64,000 nt of DNA from CAWEEP01 sp963808125 (lineage in GTDB: Bacteria; Chloroflexota; Dormibacteria; Aeolococcales; Aeolococcaceae). Positions within the stretch are counted from its first letter, which is position 1. Each line of letters starts with the position of its first letter. Below are positions 19,079 through 28,208 of the stretch, piece by piece. Made by a program: the position numbers and the translations under genes. The stretch is from positions 62,001 to 126,000 of the forward strand of contig CAWEEP010000059.1 of the NCBI GenBank assembly GCA_963808125.1, read 5' to 3'. Under the pieces are notes generated by a model. That model made no database searches and was not told the origin of the DNA. It saw only the letters and a program-made list of their open reading frames with translations.

Positions 19079-20092
19079 TCAGGCCGCGCCCGGCGGCAGC
19101 GGCTTGTAGTTGCGCTGGTAGAACTCCCAGAACTCGCCGCTCTTGAGAGGGCGCCACCACTCCGGGTGCTCGACATACCAGCGAACGGTGCGCTCCATGC
19201 CCGCGGCGAAGGACACCCGAGGCGCCCACCCGAGGCCCTGCAGCTTGCTGCAGTCCAGCGCGTAGCGGCGGTCGTGGCCAGGGCGGTCGGCGACCAGCTG
19301 CTTGAGCGAGTCCGGCTTGCCCAGAAGTCGCAGAACCGTGTCGGCGACGGTGCGCCCATCGATCTCGCCGCCCATCCCGACGTTGTAGTCCTCACCGGTG
19401 CGCCCGTCGCGCAGCGCCTTGTCGATGCCCCGACAGTGATCCTCGACATGGATGTAGTCGCGCACCGCGGAGCCGTCGCCGTAGATGGGTAGCGGCCTGT
19501 CCTCGATGGCGTTGGTGATGAAGAGGGGAATGATCTTCTCCGGGTACTGATACCAGCCGTACGTGTTGGAGCCGCGCGTGACGATGGCGGGGAAGCCGAA
19601 CGATGCGCGGTAGGCCTTGACGAGCATCTCCCCGCCGGCCTTGCTGGCACTGTACGGGCTCCTCGGATCGAGGCAGTCGCCCTCGCGGCTCCGCCCTTCG
19701 TTCACCTCGCCGTAGACCTCGTCGGTGCTCACGTGCAGGAAGCGCTGGTGGCCGCTCGCCCGTGCCGCCTCCATGAGCACGTAGACCCCGTGGACATCGG
19801 TCTGGATGAACTGCCCCGCTGCCTCGAGGGAGCGGTCCACGTGCGATTCCGCCGCGAAGTTGACGATGACGTCCGTTTCCCTCGCCAGCGTCGCGACGGT
19901 AGCCGAGTTGCAGATGTCGCCGTGGACGAAGCGCATTCGGGGATCGTCCGCCACCGGGTCCAGGTTGCGAAGATTGCCAGCGTAGGTCAGCTTATCGAGG
20001 ACGATCACGGAGTCCCCGGCATGCTCGCGAAGAGTCATCCGCACGAACTCGCTGCCGATGAAGCCGGCTCCGCCCGTGACCAGGAGCCTCAT
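19079..20092 (-). CDS. rmlB: dTDP-glucose 4,6-dehydratase
   Basis: 337 residues. LLVTGGAGFIGSEFVR is the NAD loop, NFAAESHVDRSL the classical RmlB segment, and STDEVYGE and SPYSASKAG contain the active-site Thr-Asp-Glu and Tyr-x3-Lys. TRGSNTYGWYQYPEKIIPLF is diagnostic of the family. It makes dTDP-4-keto-6-deoxyglucose for rhamnose or other deoxysugars. It is followed closely by rmlD. Both lie between two secreted proteins that share repeats. Confidence 0.95.
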   Translation of the reverse strand: MRLLVTGGAGFIGSEFVRMTLREHAGDSVIVLDKLTYAGNLRNLDPVADDPRMRFVHGDICNSATVATLARETDVIVNFAAESHVDRSLEAAGQFIQTDVHGVYVLMEAARASGHQRFLHVSTDEVYGEVNEGRSREGDCLDPRSPYSASKAGGEMLVKAYRASFGFPAIVTRGSNTYGWYQYPEKIIPLFITNAIEDRPLPIYGDGSAVRDYIHVEDHCRGIDKALRDGRTGEDYNVGMGGEIDGRTVADTVLRLLGKPDSLKQLVADRPGHDRRYALDCSKLQGLGWAPRVSFAAGMERTVRWYVEHPEWWRPLKSGEFWEFYQRNYKPLPPGAA

Positions 20093-20102
20093 TCCAGCAC
20101 CC

Positions 20103-22238
20103 CTATTCGAACCAGCCCTGAACGTCGACCACGGCGTTGATCGTACCGTACAGGTTGTACAGGTCGAACGCCCCGGGATGGCTGCCTGAGGTGGCCAGCT
20201 GGACGATGGTCAGGTTGGGGATGACCTGGCCCGTCCAGGCATTGACGTCACTGGCGAGGGGCAGGGCGTCACCGTCTGGGTAGGCGGTGAGGAAGGTGGG
20301 GGACGTCCCGCTCACCGCCGTGAGGTTGGCCAGGACGGCAACGGGCGGGGAGCTGCCGCCCGAGGCGGGAAGGCCGTCGACGCCGGACACCTGGACCGTC
20401 ATGCTCTGTCCGGGGCCCAGGGGATTCCCCGAGCACTCCGTCGCAAAGCCCAGGCTGGCGATTCGCGTGTCGCAGATCCGGGTCGGCGCGATGGCGTAGA
20501 AATGGGCTCCCGCCAACGTCTCGGCACCGGTGCCGAACCAGCCGTTGACGTCGAGGATCGCATTGATGCTGCCCTGCATGTTGTAGACGCAGACGTCGGC
20601 GTTCGGACCGAGACGGGTGATCACCCGGTTGGGTCGGGTCTCGAAGGGCCAGACGTTGACGTTGGAGTAGGCAGGTGGACTGGTGGGGCAGGCGTCGGCG
20701 CTGTTGGGAGAGGTGACACTCAGGAAGGATTGCTGGGTTCCGGAGACTGCGGTGAGGTTGAGGGCAACGGCCTCCGCCGTGCCGTTGGTCGGCACCGATG
20801 CTGTCCCCGCCGCCGCACCTGCGGGCAGCCCGCCAACGGTGATCTTCGTCCAGGAGTTGACCCCAAGCGGAGTGCTCGCGCAGCCCGTGCCGCTCGACGG
20901 ACGGGTGTCACAGATGCGCAAGGGGGCGATGGCGTGGAAGAGGCCTGGAGCCGAGGTCCCCGACGCTGCGGCGAAGTAGCCGACGACGTCGACGGCGACG
21001 TCGACGCGCCCATACGGGCTGTAGATGCTGACCTGGCCGGCGTCGCCGAGGGGTACCACCGCGAGGTTGGCGACGATGTCCCCGGCGAGGACGTTGATGT
21101 TGGAGGTGCCGGGCAAGGCGGCGCCGGTGGGATAGACCGTCAAGAAGGTGGCCTGGGTCGGCCCAATGGCCGTGACGTTGAGCACCACCTCCTGGGCGTC
21201 GGCGGGCACCAGCTGACCCTGAGGGCCGGTGACCCCGGCGATAAACATGCTCACCGTCCCCCCTGGCCCGATGGGATGCCCGGAGCACCCGGTGCCCGTG
21301 CCGACCCGCGTGTCACAGATGCGATAGGGGGTGAGCGGCGTGTAGGCACCGGCGCTTCCGAGCGGTGCGTACGCCCCGCCGCCCCACAGCAGGGATGAGT
21401 AAGCGCTCAGGAACTCGTCGACATCGACGTTCGGGTCGTTGTTGGGGACGGGAAAACCGCTGTTGATCTCGTACTGCCATGCGACGGTGGTGTTGGCGCA
21501 GGGCAGCGGGTACGGGGTCTCGTCGGCCGGGTCCCAGGGCGGGGCATTCCCTGCGATGGGGAAGTACGGTGGCTGTTGGCCCGGATACCAGTAATACGGC
21601 TCGAATTCGTTCGTCCAGAGAGCGACGCCGTTGGCGAGCGCGGGCTCCGCTGCCACCGCCGAGCACCACGCCCCCGAGGTGCCGGCAAACGGGCCCGCGG
21701 TGTTGTAACTGTTTTCGTAGAAGCCGGGGACGTAGCCGCTGCCCGAGTCGGCGAAGGCCTGGTACCAGCTCTCGATGTACGGGGTGGAGATGCCGTCATA
21801 GATTTCGACGTCGCGGAAGATCGCCGTTCCCGGTGGGGCGCCCAGCGTGTGGGCCTGCTGAATGGCCGTCTGGGCCTCGCTGGTGCCCTGGGCCGTCTCC
21901 GCCTGGACGCTCGAGGTGTTGAATCCGTCGGCGTCGGCGATGAGCAGGATGCTCACACCGTTCGAGGCGAGGAAGCTGACCTCCGCAGCGCTGAGGCCGT
22001 TCGTCCCGCAGCGGTTGGACCCCAGATACCGACCGATGAAGGCGGGCGTGCCCATGCCGACCGTCTCTGCGATCGGGACGACGCTCGTGGCCGAGTCGCA
22101 GCTGTCGATGCCCCAGAGGGTCGCGGGATAGGAGGCGGCCGCAACGGCGACCGGCTGGAACTGGAATGCCAGAGCGCACACCGCCACCGCCACCGCGGCA
22201 CCGATCAGGCTGCGCCACCGTCGAGATCGGCTGGCCAA
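20103..22238 (-). CDS. Secreted DUF1906 (Rv2525c-like) protein with three C-terminal repeats
   Basis: 711 residues from a TTG at 22238 that has GGAGG 4 nt upstream, a rare clear Shine-Dalgarno here. An Arg-rich signal sequence (SRSRRWRS then LIGAAVAVAVCALAF) is followed by a DUF1906 glycoside-hydrolase-like domain at ~40-290 (WGIDSCDS, FIGRYLGSNRCG, YVPGFYENSY). Three repeats of ~125 residues then fill the rest. DUF1906 is a TIM-barrel-like domain linked in other bacteria to cell-wall glycan; its activity is unproven. The repeats match those of the G1 peptidase at 15520, so both proteins may attach to or extend from the same surface layer. Confidence 0.82.
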   Translation of the reverse strand: MASRSRRWRSLIGAAVAVAVCALAFQFQPVAVAAASYPATLWGIDSCDSATSVVPIAETVGMGTPAFIGRYLGSNRCGTNGLSAAEVSFLASNGVSILLIADADGFNTSSVQAETAQGTSEAQTAIQQAHTLGAPPGTAIFRDVEIYDGISTPYIESWYQAFADSGSGYVPGFYENSYNTAGPFAGTSGAWCSAVAAEPALANGVALWTNEFEPYYWYPGQQPPYFPIAGNAPPWDPADETPYPLPCANTTVAWQYEINSGFPVPNNDPNVDVDEFLSAYSSLLWGGGAYAPLGSAGAYTPLTPYRICDTRVGTGTGCSGHPIGPGGTVSMFIAGVTGPQGQLVPADAQEVVLNVTAIGPTQATFLTVYPTGAALPGTSNINVLAGDIVANLAVVPLGDAGQVSIYSPYGRVDVAVDVVGYFAAASGTSAPGLFHAIAPLRICDTRPSSGTGCASTPLGVNSWTKITVGGLPAGAAAGTASVPTNGTAEAVALNLTAVSGTQQSFLSVTSPNSADACPTSPPAYSNVNVWPFETRPNRVITRLGPNADVCVYNMQGSINAILDVNGWFGTGAETLAGAHFYAIAPTRICDTRIASLGFATECSGNPLGPGQSMTVQVSGVDGLPASGGSSPPVAVLANLTAVSGTSPTFLTAYPDGDALPLASDVNAWTGQVIPNLTIVQLATSGSHPGAFDLYNLYGTINAVVDVQGWFE
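20106..21345 (-). repeat. Three tandem secreted repeats, same family as 15781-16914
   Basis: Units start near 21345 (YTPLTPYRICDTR), 20945 (HAIAPLRICDTR) and 20505 (YAIAPTRICDTR) and end in VDVVGYF, DVNGWF and DVQGWF. The first unit is nearly identical in DNA to the first unit of the peptidase gene over at least 28 bases around the PYRICDTR codons, but lies in inverted orientation. Confidence 0.8.
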
Positions 22239-22411
22239 GGATCCTCCGCCCGTGTGTTCGTCCTGTCGCCGGCCACCCCTGCCGCGCGGGCGCCGACCGC
22301 CCGGGGATTCTCGCACGAGATCGCCGCGAGCGCGCCTGTCGATGCCAAATCGAAGCCACCCCCGGGGCTCACCGCGACACGCCCCCGGCTCCCGGGGCGG
22401 CGCGACGCCAG

Positions 22412-22849
22412 CTACCCGAGCTCCAGACGCTCGATACGGCCCTGCCTGCGGTCCACCGTCGCCGTCAGATGGTGGCTCAGCGAGACGGCCGGGACCGGCG
22501 CTAAGGCGGGACCCCAGACCACCTCGTCATCGGCGACCTCCAACTCCACCTCCACCTGGTTGGACTCCTCCTCGGGCCAGTAGGCGGTGGTGACGCAGCG
22601 CTCTCCCGCGTCCTCCAGGGAGGAGGCGGCGCGCCCGATCAAGTGGTAGGTGTCGGGGTCACGGCGAACCGCGTCGAGGGCCGCGGGGTCGAGGTAGTCG
22701 AGGCGGGGATGCTGGGGGGAGTCGAGGCGCGAGAGGTCACCGAGAAGGCGGCTGAGCAGCTCGCCGACGCGGGTCGTCTCAGACGCCCGCACGGCGGCAT
22801 CCTTGCTCCACCCCTCCTCCCGAACGGGGGCCACGTGGATGAAGGTCAT
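22412..22849 (-). CDS. Hypothetical protein
   Basis: 145 residues, acidic, with no signal or membrane segment. The N-terminal half is helical; the C-terminal half looks like beta strands (QVEVELEVADDEVVWG, HHLTATVDRRQGRIERLEL). A purine-rich GGAGAG precedes the ATG closely. It is divergent from the Suf cluster. I do not recognise a family. Confidence 0.6.
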   Translation of the reverse strand: MTFIHVAPVREEGWSKDAAVRASETTRVGELLSRLLGDLSRLDSPQHPRLDYLDPAALDAVRRDPDTYHLIGRAASSLEDAGERCVTTAYWPEEESNQVEVELEVADDEVVWGPALAPVPAVSLSHHLTATVDRRQGRIERLELG

Positions 22850-22931
22850 CTCTCTCCGATCTGTGCCAGACCGCTGCCCGCCCGTCCAGGGGCGGAATCA
22901 TCCCAGGTCCGGGAGGATCTCTGCACCACCT

Positions 22932-22937
22932 TACACT
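22932..22937 (+). promoter_or_regulatory. -10 element TACACT, leaderless start of desulfurase gene
   Basis: TACACT, 6 nt, then the GTG at 22944. This decides the start codon, which gives the family N-terminus PIYLDHAATTPL. Confidence 0.5.
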
Positions 22938-22943
22938 GGCCGG

Positions 22944-24149
22944 GTGGAGCCCATCTACCTCGACCATGCGGCCACCACGCCCCTCGACCCCGCCGTTCGC
23001 GAGGCCATGCTGCCCTGGCTGGGGGAGCGTTTCGGCAACCCGTCGTCGGTCCACAGCCTGGGCCGGAGGGCACGGGCGGCCGTCGACGAGTCTCGCGACC
23101 GCGTCGCCGCCGCGGCCGGATGCGCGGCGCGGGAGGTCACCTTCACCTCGGGCGGCACCGAGGCCGACAACCTGGCGCTCCGCGGCGTCCTCGACCGTTG
23201 GGGGGCGGAACGGGGCCGCCATCTGGTGGTGGGTGCGGTCGAGCACGAGGCCGTCCTGGCCACGGCGGAGGCCCTCGCCAGATCGGGGCGGGCCGAGCTG
23301 ACGGTCATCGGTTGCGACCGCTTGGGTCGGATCGATCCGGCCGAGCTGGCCTCGGCTGTTCGGCGCGACACGGTCCTCGTCTCCGTGATGCTCGCCAACA
23401 ACGAGGTCGGCACCCTGGAGGACGTGGCCGGGATCACGGCCGCGGTCCGCGTCCGGAATCCGCAGGTGCTGGTCCACACGGACGCGGTGCAGGCACTAGG
23501 CCGCATCCCGGTGGGCCTCGCCGAGCTCGGCGTCGACCTCCTCAGCCTCAGCGCCCACAAGGCGTACGGCCCGCCGGGGGCGGGCGCCCTGGTCGTTCGC
23601 CACGGCGTCTTCCCGACGGCCCAGATCAGTGGCGGCGGCCAGGAGCGCGACCGGCGAAGCGGCACGGAGAACGTCGCCGGCCTGGTCGGCCTCGGGGTGG
23701 CCGCATGGCTGGCGGAGGAGCGTCGTGAGCCCGAGGCCTGGCGTGAGACCGCCCTCGCTGGTCGGTTGACCAACCTATTGACCGGGTCGATCCCTGGCAT
23801 CCAGCCCACCGGGGACCCGGACCGCCGTCTGCCGGGCCTGGTGAGCTTCGCCGTCCCCGGCTGCCGCAGCGACCTCCTGCTCGCCGTGCTGGACGAGATA
23901 GGAATCTGCGCATCGGCGGGGAGCGCCTGCTCCAGCGGCGCCCCGGTGGCATCCCACGTCCTCGGCGCCATGGGCTATGGCGACCTTGCCGGGTGCGCTC
24001 TGCGTCTCAGCCTGGGTCACTCGACCACCGATGCCGACGTCGAGAACGCCGCCGGGCTGGTGGCCGCGGCGGTGTCCCGGGTGCGTTCAGGGGCGTTGGG
24101 CCGCGGCGCCGGGCGGGCCGGGGCAACCCCTTCCCTCGACCGGGTATAA
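22944..24149 (+). CDS. Cysteine desulfurase, NifS/IscS group
   Basis: 401 residues. It is a PLP enzyme that removes sulfur from cysteine as a persulfide. IYLDHAATTPLDPAV is the N-terminal hallmark, the PLP Lys lies in LLSLSAHKAYGPPGAGAL, and the active Cys lies in the extended loop ASAGSACSSGAP, which marks the group I (NifS/IscS) type. It precedes the Rrf2 regulator and suf genes on the same strand, but a second, SufS-type desulfurase exists at 28539, so this one may serve tRNA thiolation or another sulfur pathway. Confidence 0.93.
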   Translation: MEPIYLDHAATTPLDPAVREAMLPWLGERFGNPSSVHSLGRRARAAVDESRDRVAAAAGCAAREVTFTSGGTEADNLALRGVLDRWGAERGRHLVVGAVEHEAVLATAEALARSGRAELTVIGCDRLGRIDPAELASAVRRDTVLVSVMLANNEVGTLEDVAGITAAVRVRNPQVLVHTDAVQALGRIPVGLAELGVDLLSLSAHKAYGPPGAGALVVRHGVFPTAQISGGGQERDRRSGTENVAGLVGLGVAAWLAEERREPEAWRETALAGRLTNLLTGSIPGIQPTGDPDRRLPGLVSFAVPGCRSDLLLAVLDEIGICASAGSACSSGAPVASHVLGAMGYGDLAGCALRLSLGHSTTDADVENAAGLVAAAVSRVRSGALGRGAGRAGATPSLDRV

Positions 24150-24150
24150 T
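24145..24150 (+). promoter_or_regulatory. Perfect -10 TATAAT before the Rrf2 gene
   Basis: TATAAT overlaps the TAA stop of the desulfurase gene and is followed by 7 nt and the ATG at 24158. It probably drives the regulator and suf operon separately from the desulfurase gene. Confidence 0.6.
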
Positions 24151-24157
24151 CCTGACC

Positions 24158-24679
24158 ATGACGGTCGGGATTTCTCTTTCTGCCCCCTTCAGCATGCGGG
24201 TGAGCTCCAAGGCTCACTACGGCCTCCGGATGATGACCGAGTTCGCCAAGGCGTACGGGGAAGGACCCGTGAGCCTCGCCGAGGTCTCCAAGAAGGAGCA
24301 CCTTCCCCTCGCCTACCTCGAGCAGCTCGCGGCGCACCTGCGCCGGGGCGGCCTCGTCGATTCGACCAGGGGGGTGCGCGGCGGCTACCAGCTGACGCGA
24401 AGCCCTGCCTCGATCTCGGTCCTCGACGTCGTCAGAGTGGTGGAGGGCGAGGTGGCCCCGGTGGAGTGCGTCGCCCACGATTACGTCCCCGGGACGTGCG
24501 TCCGCGAGGACGACTGCGCTTCCCAGTCCCTGTGGCGCCGGCTCAAGCAGTCCGTTGACGCCGTGCTCAGCCAGACCACCCTGGACGAGCTGGTCGCCGA
24601 CCACTCCCTGACCGACACGTTCGCCCCGCCTCCCAGCCTCCAGCGCGTGACCCGGCTCCGCGAGGTGGCCCATGTCTGA
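24158..24679 (+). CDS. Rrf2-family iron-sulfur-sensing repressor (IscR/SufR-like)
   Basis: 173 residues. A winged-helix DNA-binding domain (KAHYGLRMMTEFAKAYGEG, then SLAEVSKKEHLPLAYLEQL and the wing RGVRGGYQLTR) is followed by three Cys in VECVAHDYVPGTCVREDDC, where Rrf2 proteins bind a Fe-S cluster; the first spacing is longer than in E. coli IscR. As in other Suf operons, it probably represses the downstream genes when clusters are plentiful. The stop overlaps sufC, and its own promoter overlaps the upstream stop. Confidence 0.9.
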   Translation: MTVGISLSAPFSMRVSSKAHYGLRMMTEFAKAYGEGPVSLAEVSKKEHLPLAYLEQLAAHLRRGGLVDSTRGVRGGYQLTRSPASISVLDVVRVVEGEVAPVECVAHDYVPGTCVREDDCASQSLWRRLKQSVDAVLSQTTLDELVADHSLTDTFAPPPSLQRVTRLREVAHV

Positions 24680-25448
24680 GACCGCCGAGCTCCGCGTCGA
24701 CGGCCTCCACGTTGCCGTCGAGGGCAAGGAGATCCTTCACGGCGTGGACCTTCGGGTTCCCGTCGGCGAGGTGCACGCCCTGATGGGGCCCAACGGCTCC
24801 GGCAAGTCCACGCTCGCCTACACCCTGATGGGGCATCCGAAGTACGCCGTGACCGCAGGTGCGGCCAGCTTCGACGGGGAGGACCTCCTGGCCCTCACCC
24901 CCGACAAGCGGGCGAAGCTCGGCATCTTCCTGTCCTTCCAGTACCCCACCGCCATCCCCGGCGTGACCACCGTCAACTTCCTCCGCGCCTCGCTGCGGTC
25001 ACTGGGCCGTGAGCTCCCCGCCCGGGAGTTCATCCAGCGCCTCGGCGAGGAGATGGAGGCCCTGCGCATCGATCCGAGCTTCCGCTCGCGCTACATCAAC
25101 GACGGGTTCTCCGGCGGGGAGAAGAAGCGCGCCGAGATCCTCCAACTGGCGATGCTCGAGCCTCGGCTGGCCATCCTCGACGAGACCAACTCGGGTCTGG
25201 ACGTGGACGCCCTACGCACCGTCGCCGAGGGCGTCGGCCGGGTGATGCAGCGCAAGGAGCGCCGCATGGGCGTCCTCCTCATCACCCACTACTGCCGCAT
25301 CCTCGACTACCTCACCCCGGACCGGGTGCACATCCTCCACCAGGGCCAGGTCATCCTGAGCGGCGGCCCGGAGCTGGCCCAACAGGTCGAGCGCGACGGC
25401 TACGACCCCTTCATCGGCGCCCTCAGCGCCGTCGCACAGGCGGGCTAA
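24672..25448 (+). CDS. sufC: Fe-S cluster assembly ATPase SufC
   Basis: 258 residues, cytosolic ABC ATPase. Walker A is MGPNGSGKSTLAYTLMGHP, the signature is FSGGEKKRAEILQLAML, and Walker B is LAILDETNSGLD. The sequence FLSFQYPTAIPGV is diagnostic for SufC. It powers the SufBCD scaffold on which clusters are built. It overlaps the end of the Rrf2 gene by 8 bp and is followed by sufB after 2 bp. Confidence 0.97.
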   Translation: MSETAELRVDGLHVAVEGKEILHGVDLRVPVGEVHALMGPNGSGKSTLAYTLMGHPKYAVTAGAASFDGEDLLALTPDKRAKLGIFLSFQYPTAIPGVTTVNFLRASLRSLGRELPAREFIQRLGEEMEALRIDPSFRSRYINDGFSGGEKKRAEILQLAMLEPRLAILDETNSGLDVDALRTVAEGVGRVMQRKERRMGVLLITHYCRILDYLTPDRVHILHQGQVILSGGPELAQQVERDGYDPFIGALSAVAQAG

Positions 25449-25450
25449 GC

Positions 25451-26851
25451 ATGGCCATCAAGGCGCGCGAGCTGACGAAGGACTACAAGTACGGATTCCA
25501 CGACGTCGACGTCTCCGTCTTCCGCACCGAGAAGGGGATCTCCCCGGAGGTGGTCGCCGCCATCTCCCAGCACAAGGGCGAGCCGGCGTGGATGCTCAAG
25601 TTCCGCCTCAAGGCGCTCGAGCACTTCTTCAAGCGGCCCATGCCCACCTGGGGCGCCGACCTGTCCGGCATCGACTTCGACAACATCTATTACTACGTCA
25701 AGCCCGTCGACGAGATGGGCCGAACCTGGGACGACGTCCCCATCTCCATCAGGGAGACCTTCGACAAGCTGGGCATCCCCGAGGCGGAGAGGAACTTCCT
25801 GGCAGGGGTCTCAGCCCAGTACGACTCCGAGGTCGTCTACCACAACATCCGCGAGGACCTCAACAAGCTGGGCGTCATCTTCAGCGACTGCGACACGGGG
25901 CTGCGCGAGCACGAGGACATCTTCAAGCGCTACTTCGGCACGATCATCCCGCCCAACGACAACAAGTTCGCCGCTCTCAACAGCGCGGTGTGGTCGGGCG
26001 GCTCGTTCGTCTACGTTCCGGCCGGAGTGCGCGTCGACGTCCCGCTGCAGGCATACTTCCGCATCAACAGCGACAACATGGGGCAGTTCGAGCGGACCCT
26101 CATCATCGCCGGGGAGGGCTCCTACGTCCATTACATCGAGGGCTGCACCGCCCCCACCTACTCCAGCGACTCGCTCCACGCCGCGGTGGTGGAGATCATC
26201 GCCGAGCGTGGCGCCCACGTCCGCTACACCACCATCCAGAACTGGTCGGACAACGTCTACAACCTGGTGACCAAGCGGGCCGTCGCCAAGGAGGACGCCA
26301 CGGTCGAGTGGATCGACGGCAACCTCGGCTCCAAGATCACCATGAAGTACCCCTCGATCTACCTGATGGGGGAGCGGGCCCACGGTGAGATCCTCTCCGC
26401 CGCCTTCGCCGGCAACGGCCAGCATCAGGATGCCGGCAGCAAGTGCATCCACGTCGCCCCCAACACCACCAGCAACGTGGTCAGCCGCTCCATCTCCAAG
26501 GGCACCGGGCGCACCTCCTATCGCGGTCACATCAAGGTGCTGGCCAAGGCGACCAACGTCAAGGCCAATGTCCGCTGTGACGCGCTGCTCCTCGACGAGG
26601 AGTCGCGGAGCGACACCTACCCCTACATGGATATTGACAATCCTGACGTGAACTTTGGGCACGAGGCGACGGTGTCGAAGGTGGGTGAGGAGCAGATCTT
26701 CTACCTGCAGTCGCGCGGCATCGACGAGCAGGAGGCCACCGCCCTCATCGTCAACGGCTTCTTCGAGCCCTTCGTCAAGGAGCTGCCGATGGAATACGCC
26801 GTCGAGCTCAACCGGCTCCTCGCACTCTCCATGGAGGGGTCCATCGGGTGA
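25451..26851 (+). CDS. sufB: Fe-S cluster scaffold SufB
   Basis: 466 residues. Typical SufB segments are YYVKPVDEMGRTWDDVP, SDCDTGLREHEDIFKRYFGT, the beta-helix core with YVHYIEGCTAPTYSSDSLHA, and the C-terminal DINNPDV-type stretch (MDIDNPDVNFGHEATVSKV). It accepts sulfur from SufS/SufU and holds the nascent cluster with SufC and SufD. It is the best conserved gene of the operon and has no frame damage. Confidence 0.97.
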   Translation: MAIKARELTKDYKYGFHDVDVSVFRTEKGISPEVVAAISQHKGEPAWMLKFRLKALEHFFKRPMPTWGADLSGIDFDNIYYYVKPVDEMGRTWDDVPISIRETFDKLGIPEAERNFLAGVSAQYDSEVVYHNIREDLNKLGVIFSDCDTGLREHEDIFKRYFGTIIPPNDNKFAALNSAVWSGGSFVYVPAGVRVDVPLQAYFRINSDNMGQFERTLIIAGEGSYVHYIEGCTAPTYSSDSLHAAVVEIIAERGAHVRYTTIQNWSDNVYNLVTKRAVAKEDATVEWIDGNLGSKITMKYPSIYLMGERAHGEILSAAFAGNGQHQDAGSKCIHVAPNTTSNVVSRSISKGTGRTSYRGHIKVLAKATNVKANVRCDALLLDEESRSDTYPYMDIDNPDVNFGHEATVSKVGEEQIFYLQSRGIDEQEATALIVNGFFEPFVKELPMEYAVELNRLLALSMEGSIG

Positions 26852-26867
26852 CCCGGGGGCCGCAGCG

Positions 26868-28208
26868 ATGACCGAGGCCACCGCCACCGCCGCCGCAGTG
26901 AGCCGCGAGACACTGGACGCACGGCTGGCCCGCAGCCCGGGCTGGCTCGCCGACCGCCGCAGCGCCGCGTGGGACGCCTTCACAGGCCTGTCCTTCCCGT
27001 CTGCTGCACGCGACGAGGATTGGCGGCGCACCGACATCTCCGAGCTCCACCTGGAACGCTTCGGCCCTTCCGGCCCGGCGGCCGAAGAGGTGGTGGCGCT
27101 GGCTCGCCGACGCCATGCGGAGGCGATGCCCGGAGCGGCCCTGGTCCTCAGCGGTCCGGACGGCGCGACGTCGATGGAGAACGCGGAGTTCCTCCTCGCC
27201 CAGGGGGTGATCGTGTCCTCCCTGGAGGACGCCGCCACCCGGCACCCCGAGCTGGTGCAGCGGGGGCTGGCGTCCGTCGGGACCGGCGAGTCCTACTTCA
27301 CGGTCCTCTGGAACGCGCTGTGGTGCGGGGGGGTCTTCGTCTACGTCCCACACGGCGTCGAGGCGATGACACCGCTGTGGATCGGCCACCTGGCGGCGGG
27401 TGAGGGGGCTGCCGCCTTCCCCGCCACCGTCGTGGTGGTCGAGGAGCGCGCCTCGCTCACTCTGGTCGAAGACCTCGTGGCCCTGCGCGAGGCCGGCCCC
27501 AGCCTCAGCGTCGCCGTGACCGCCCTGGGCCTGGCGGCCGAGGCCCGAGTGGACGACATCGCAGTCCAGCATCTGTCGGCCGAGGCCTGGCATTTCGCCA
27601 CTCGCCGGGCCAGCTGCGACCGCTCCGCACACTACCGCCTCTTCGGCGCAACCCTCGGGGCCCGAACGCAGAAGGCTTATTGGGACGTCTTGCTGGACGG
27701 GGATGGTGCCGAGGCGGACATCTTCGGCGTCTGCTTCGCCGGCGGCGACCAGCACCTCGACCACCAGTCGCTGCAGGTCCACCGCGGCCGCGACACCAGA
27801 AGCAACCTCCTCCTCAAGGTGGCCGCCAGGGACCGTGCCCACAGCGTCTACAGCGGCTTGATCGATGTCCTCCCCTCGGCGGTCCACGCCGACGGCTACG
27901 TGGCCAACCGCAACCTCCTGCTCAGCCACGGCTCCGGCGCCAGCGGAGTGCCTCGCTTGGAGATCAAGGCGAACGACGTCCGCTGCGGGCATGGCACCAC
28001 GGTCGGCCACGTCGACGACGAGGAGCGTTTCTACCTGATGGCCCGCGGCGTCCCTGCGGACGAGGCCGAGCGGCTGATCGTGCGCGGCTTCTTCGCCGAC
28101 GTGCTCGATCGCGTCCCGGTCGAGACGGCGAGGGATTGGCTCGTGGAGCTCATGAACGCCGAGATCGGCCAGGGGCCGGGTCAGGCCGCCGCGGAGGCGC
28201 TGGCGTGA
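26868..28208 (+). CDS. sufD: Fe-S cluster assembly protein SufD
   Basis: 446 residues from an ATG at 26868. The DEDWRRTDISEL segment, the SufBD beta-helix core (VVVVEERASLTLVEDLV), and the C-terminal HGTTVGHVDDEERFYLMARG, the SufD counterpart of the SufB end, identify it. It lacks the cluster-ligand Cys set of SufB, as expected. It pairs with SufB and SufC; its stop overlaps the GTG of the Rieske gene. Confidence 0.95.
   Translation: MTEATATAAAVSRETLDARLARSPGWLADRRSAAWDAFTGLSFPSAARDEDWRRTDISELHLERFGPSGPAAEEVVALARRRHAEAMPGAALVLSGPDGATSMENAEFLLAQGVIVSSLEDAATRHPELVQRGLASVGTGESYFTVLWNALWCGGVFVYVPHGVEAMTPLWIGHLAAGEGAAAFPATVVVVEERASLTLVEDLVALREAGPSLSVAVTALGLAAEARVDDIAVQHLSAEAWHFATRRASCDRSAHYRLFGATLGARTQKAYWDVLLDGDGAEADIFGVCFAGGDQHLDHQSLQVHRGRDTRSNLLLKVAARDRAHSVYSGLIDVLPSAVHADGYVANRNLLLSHGSGASGVPRLEIKANDVRCGHGTTVGHVDDEERFYLMARGVPADEAERLIVRGFFADVLDRVPVETARDWLVELMNAEIGQGPGQAAAEALA

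Noticed and set aside
20100..20115. GGTTCGAAT on the minus strand resembling a tRNA T-loop
   Set aside because: It encodes the last residues (Trp-Phe-Glu-stop) of the DUF1906 protein, and no acceptor or anticodon stem can be folded around it.
25811..28010. Long minus-strand open frames opposite sufB and sufD
   Set aside because: Typical antisense frames in GC-rich coding DNA; sufB and sufD are unmistakable on the plus strand.
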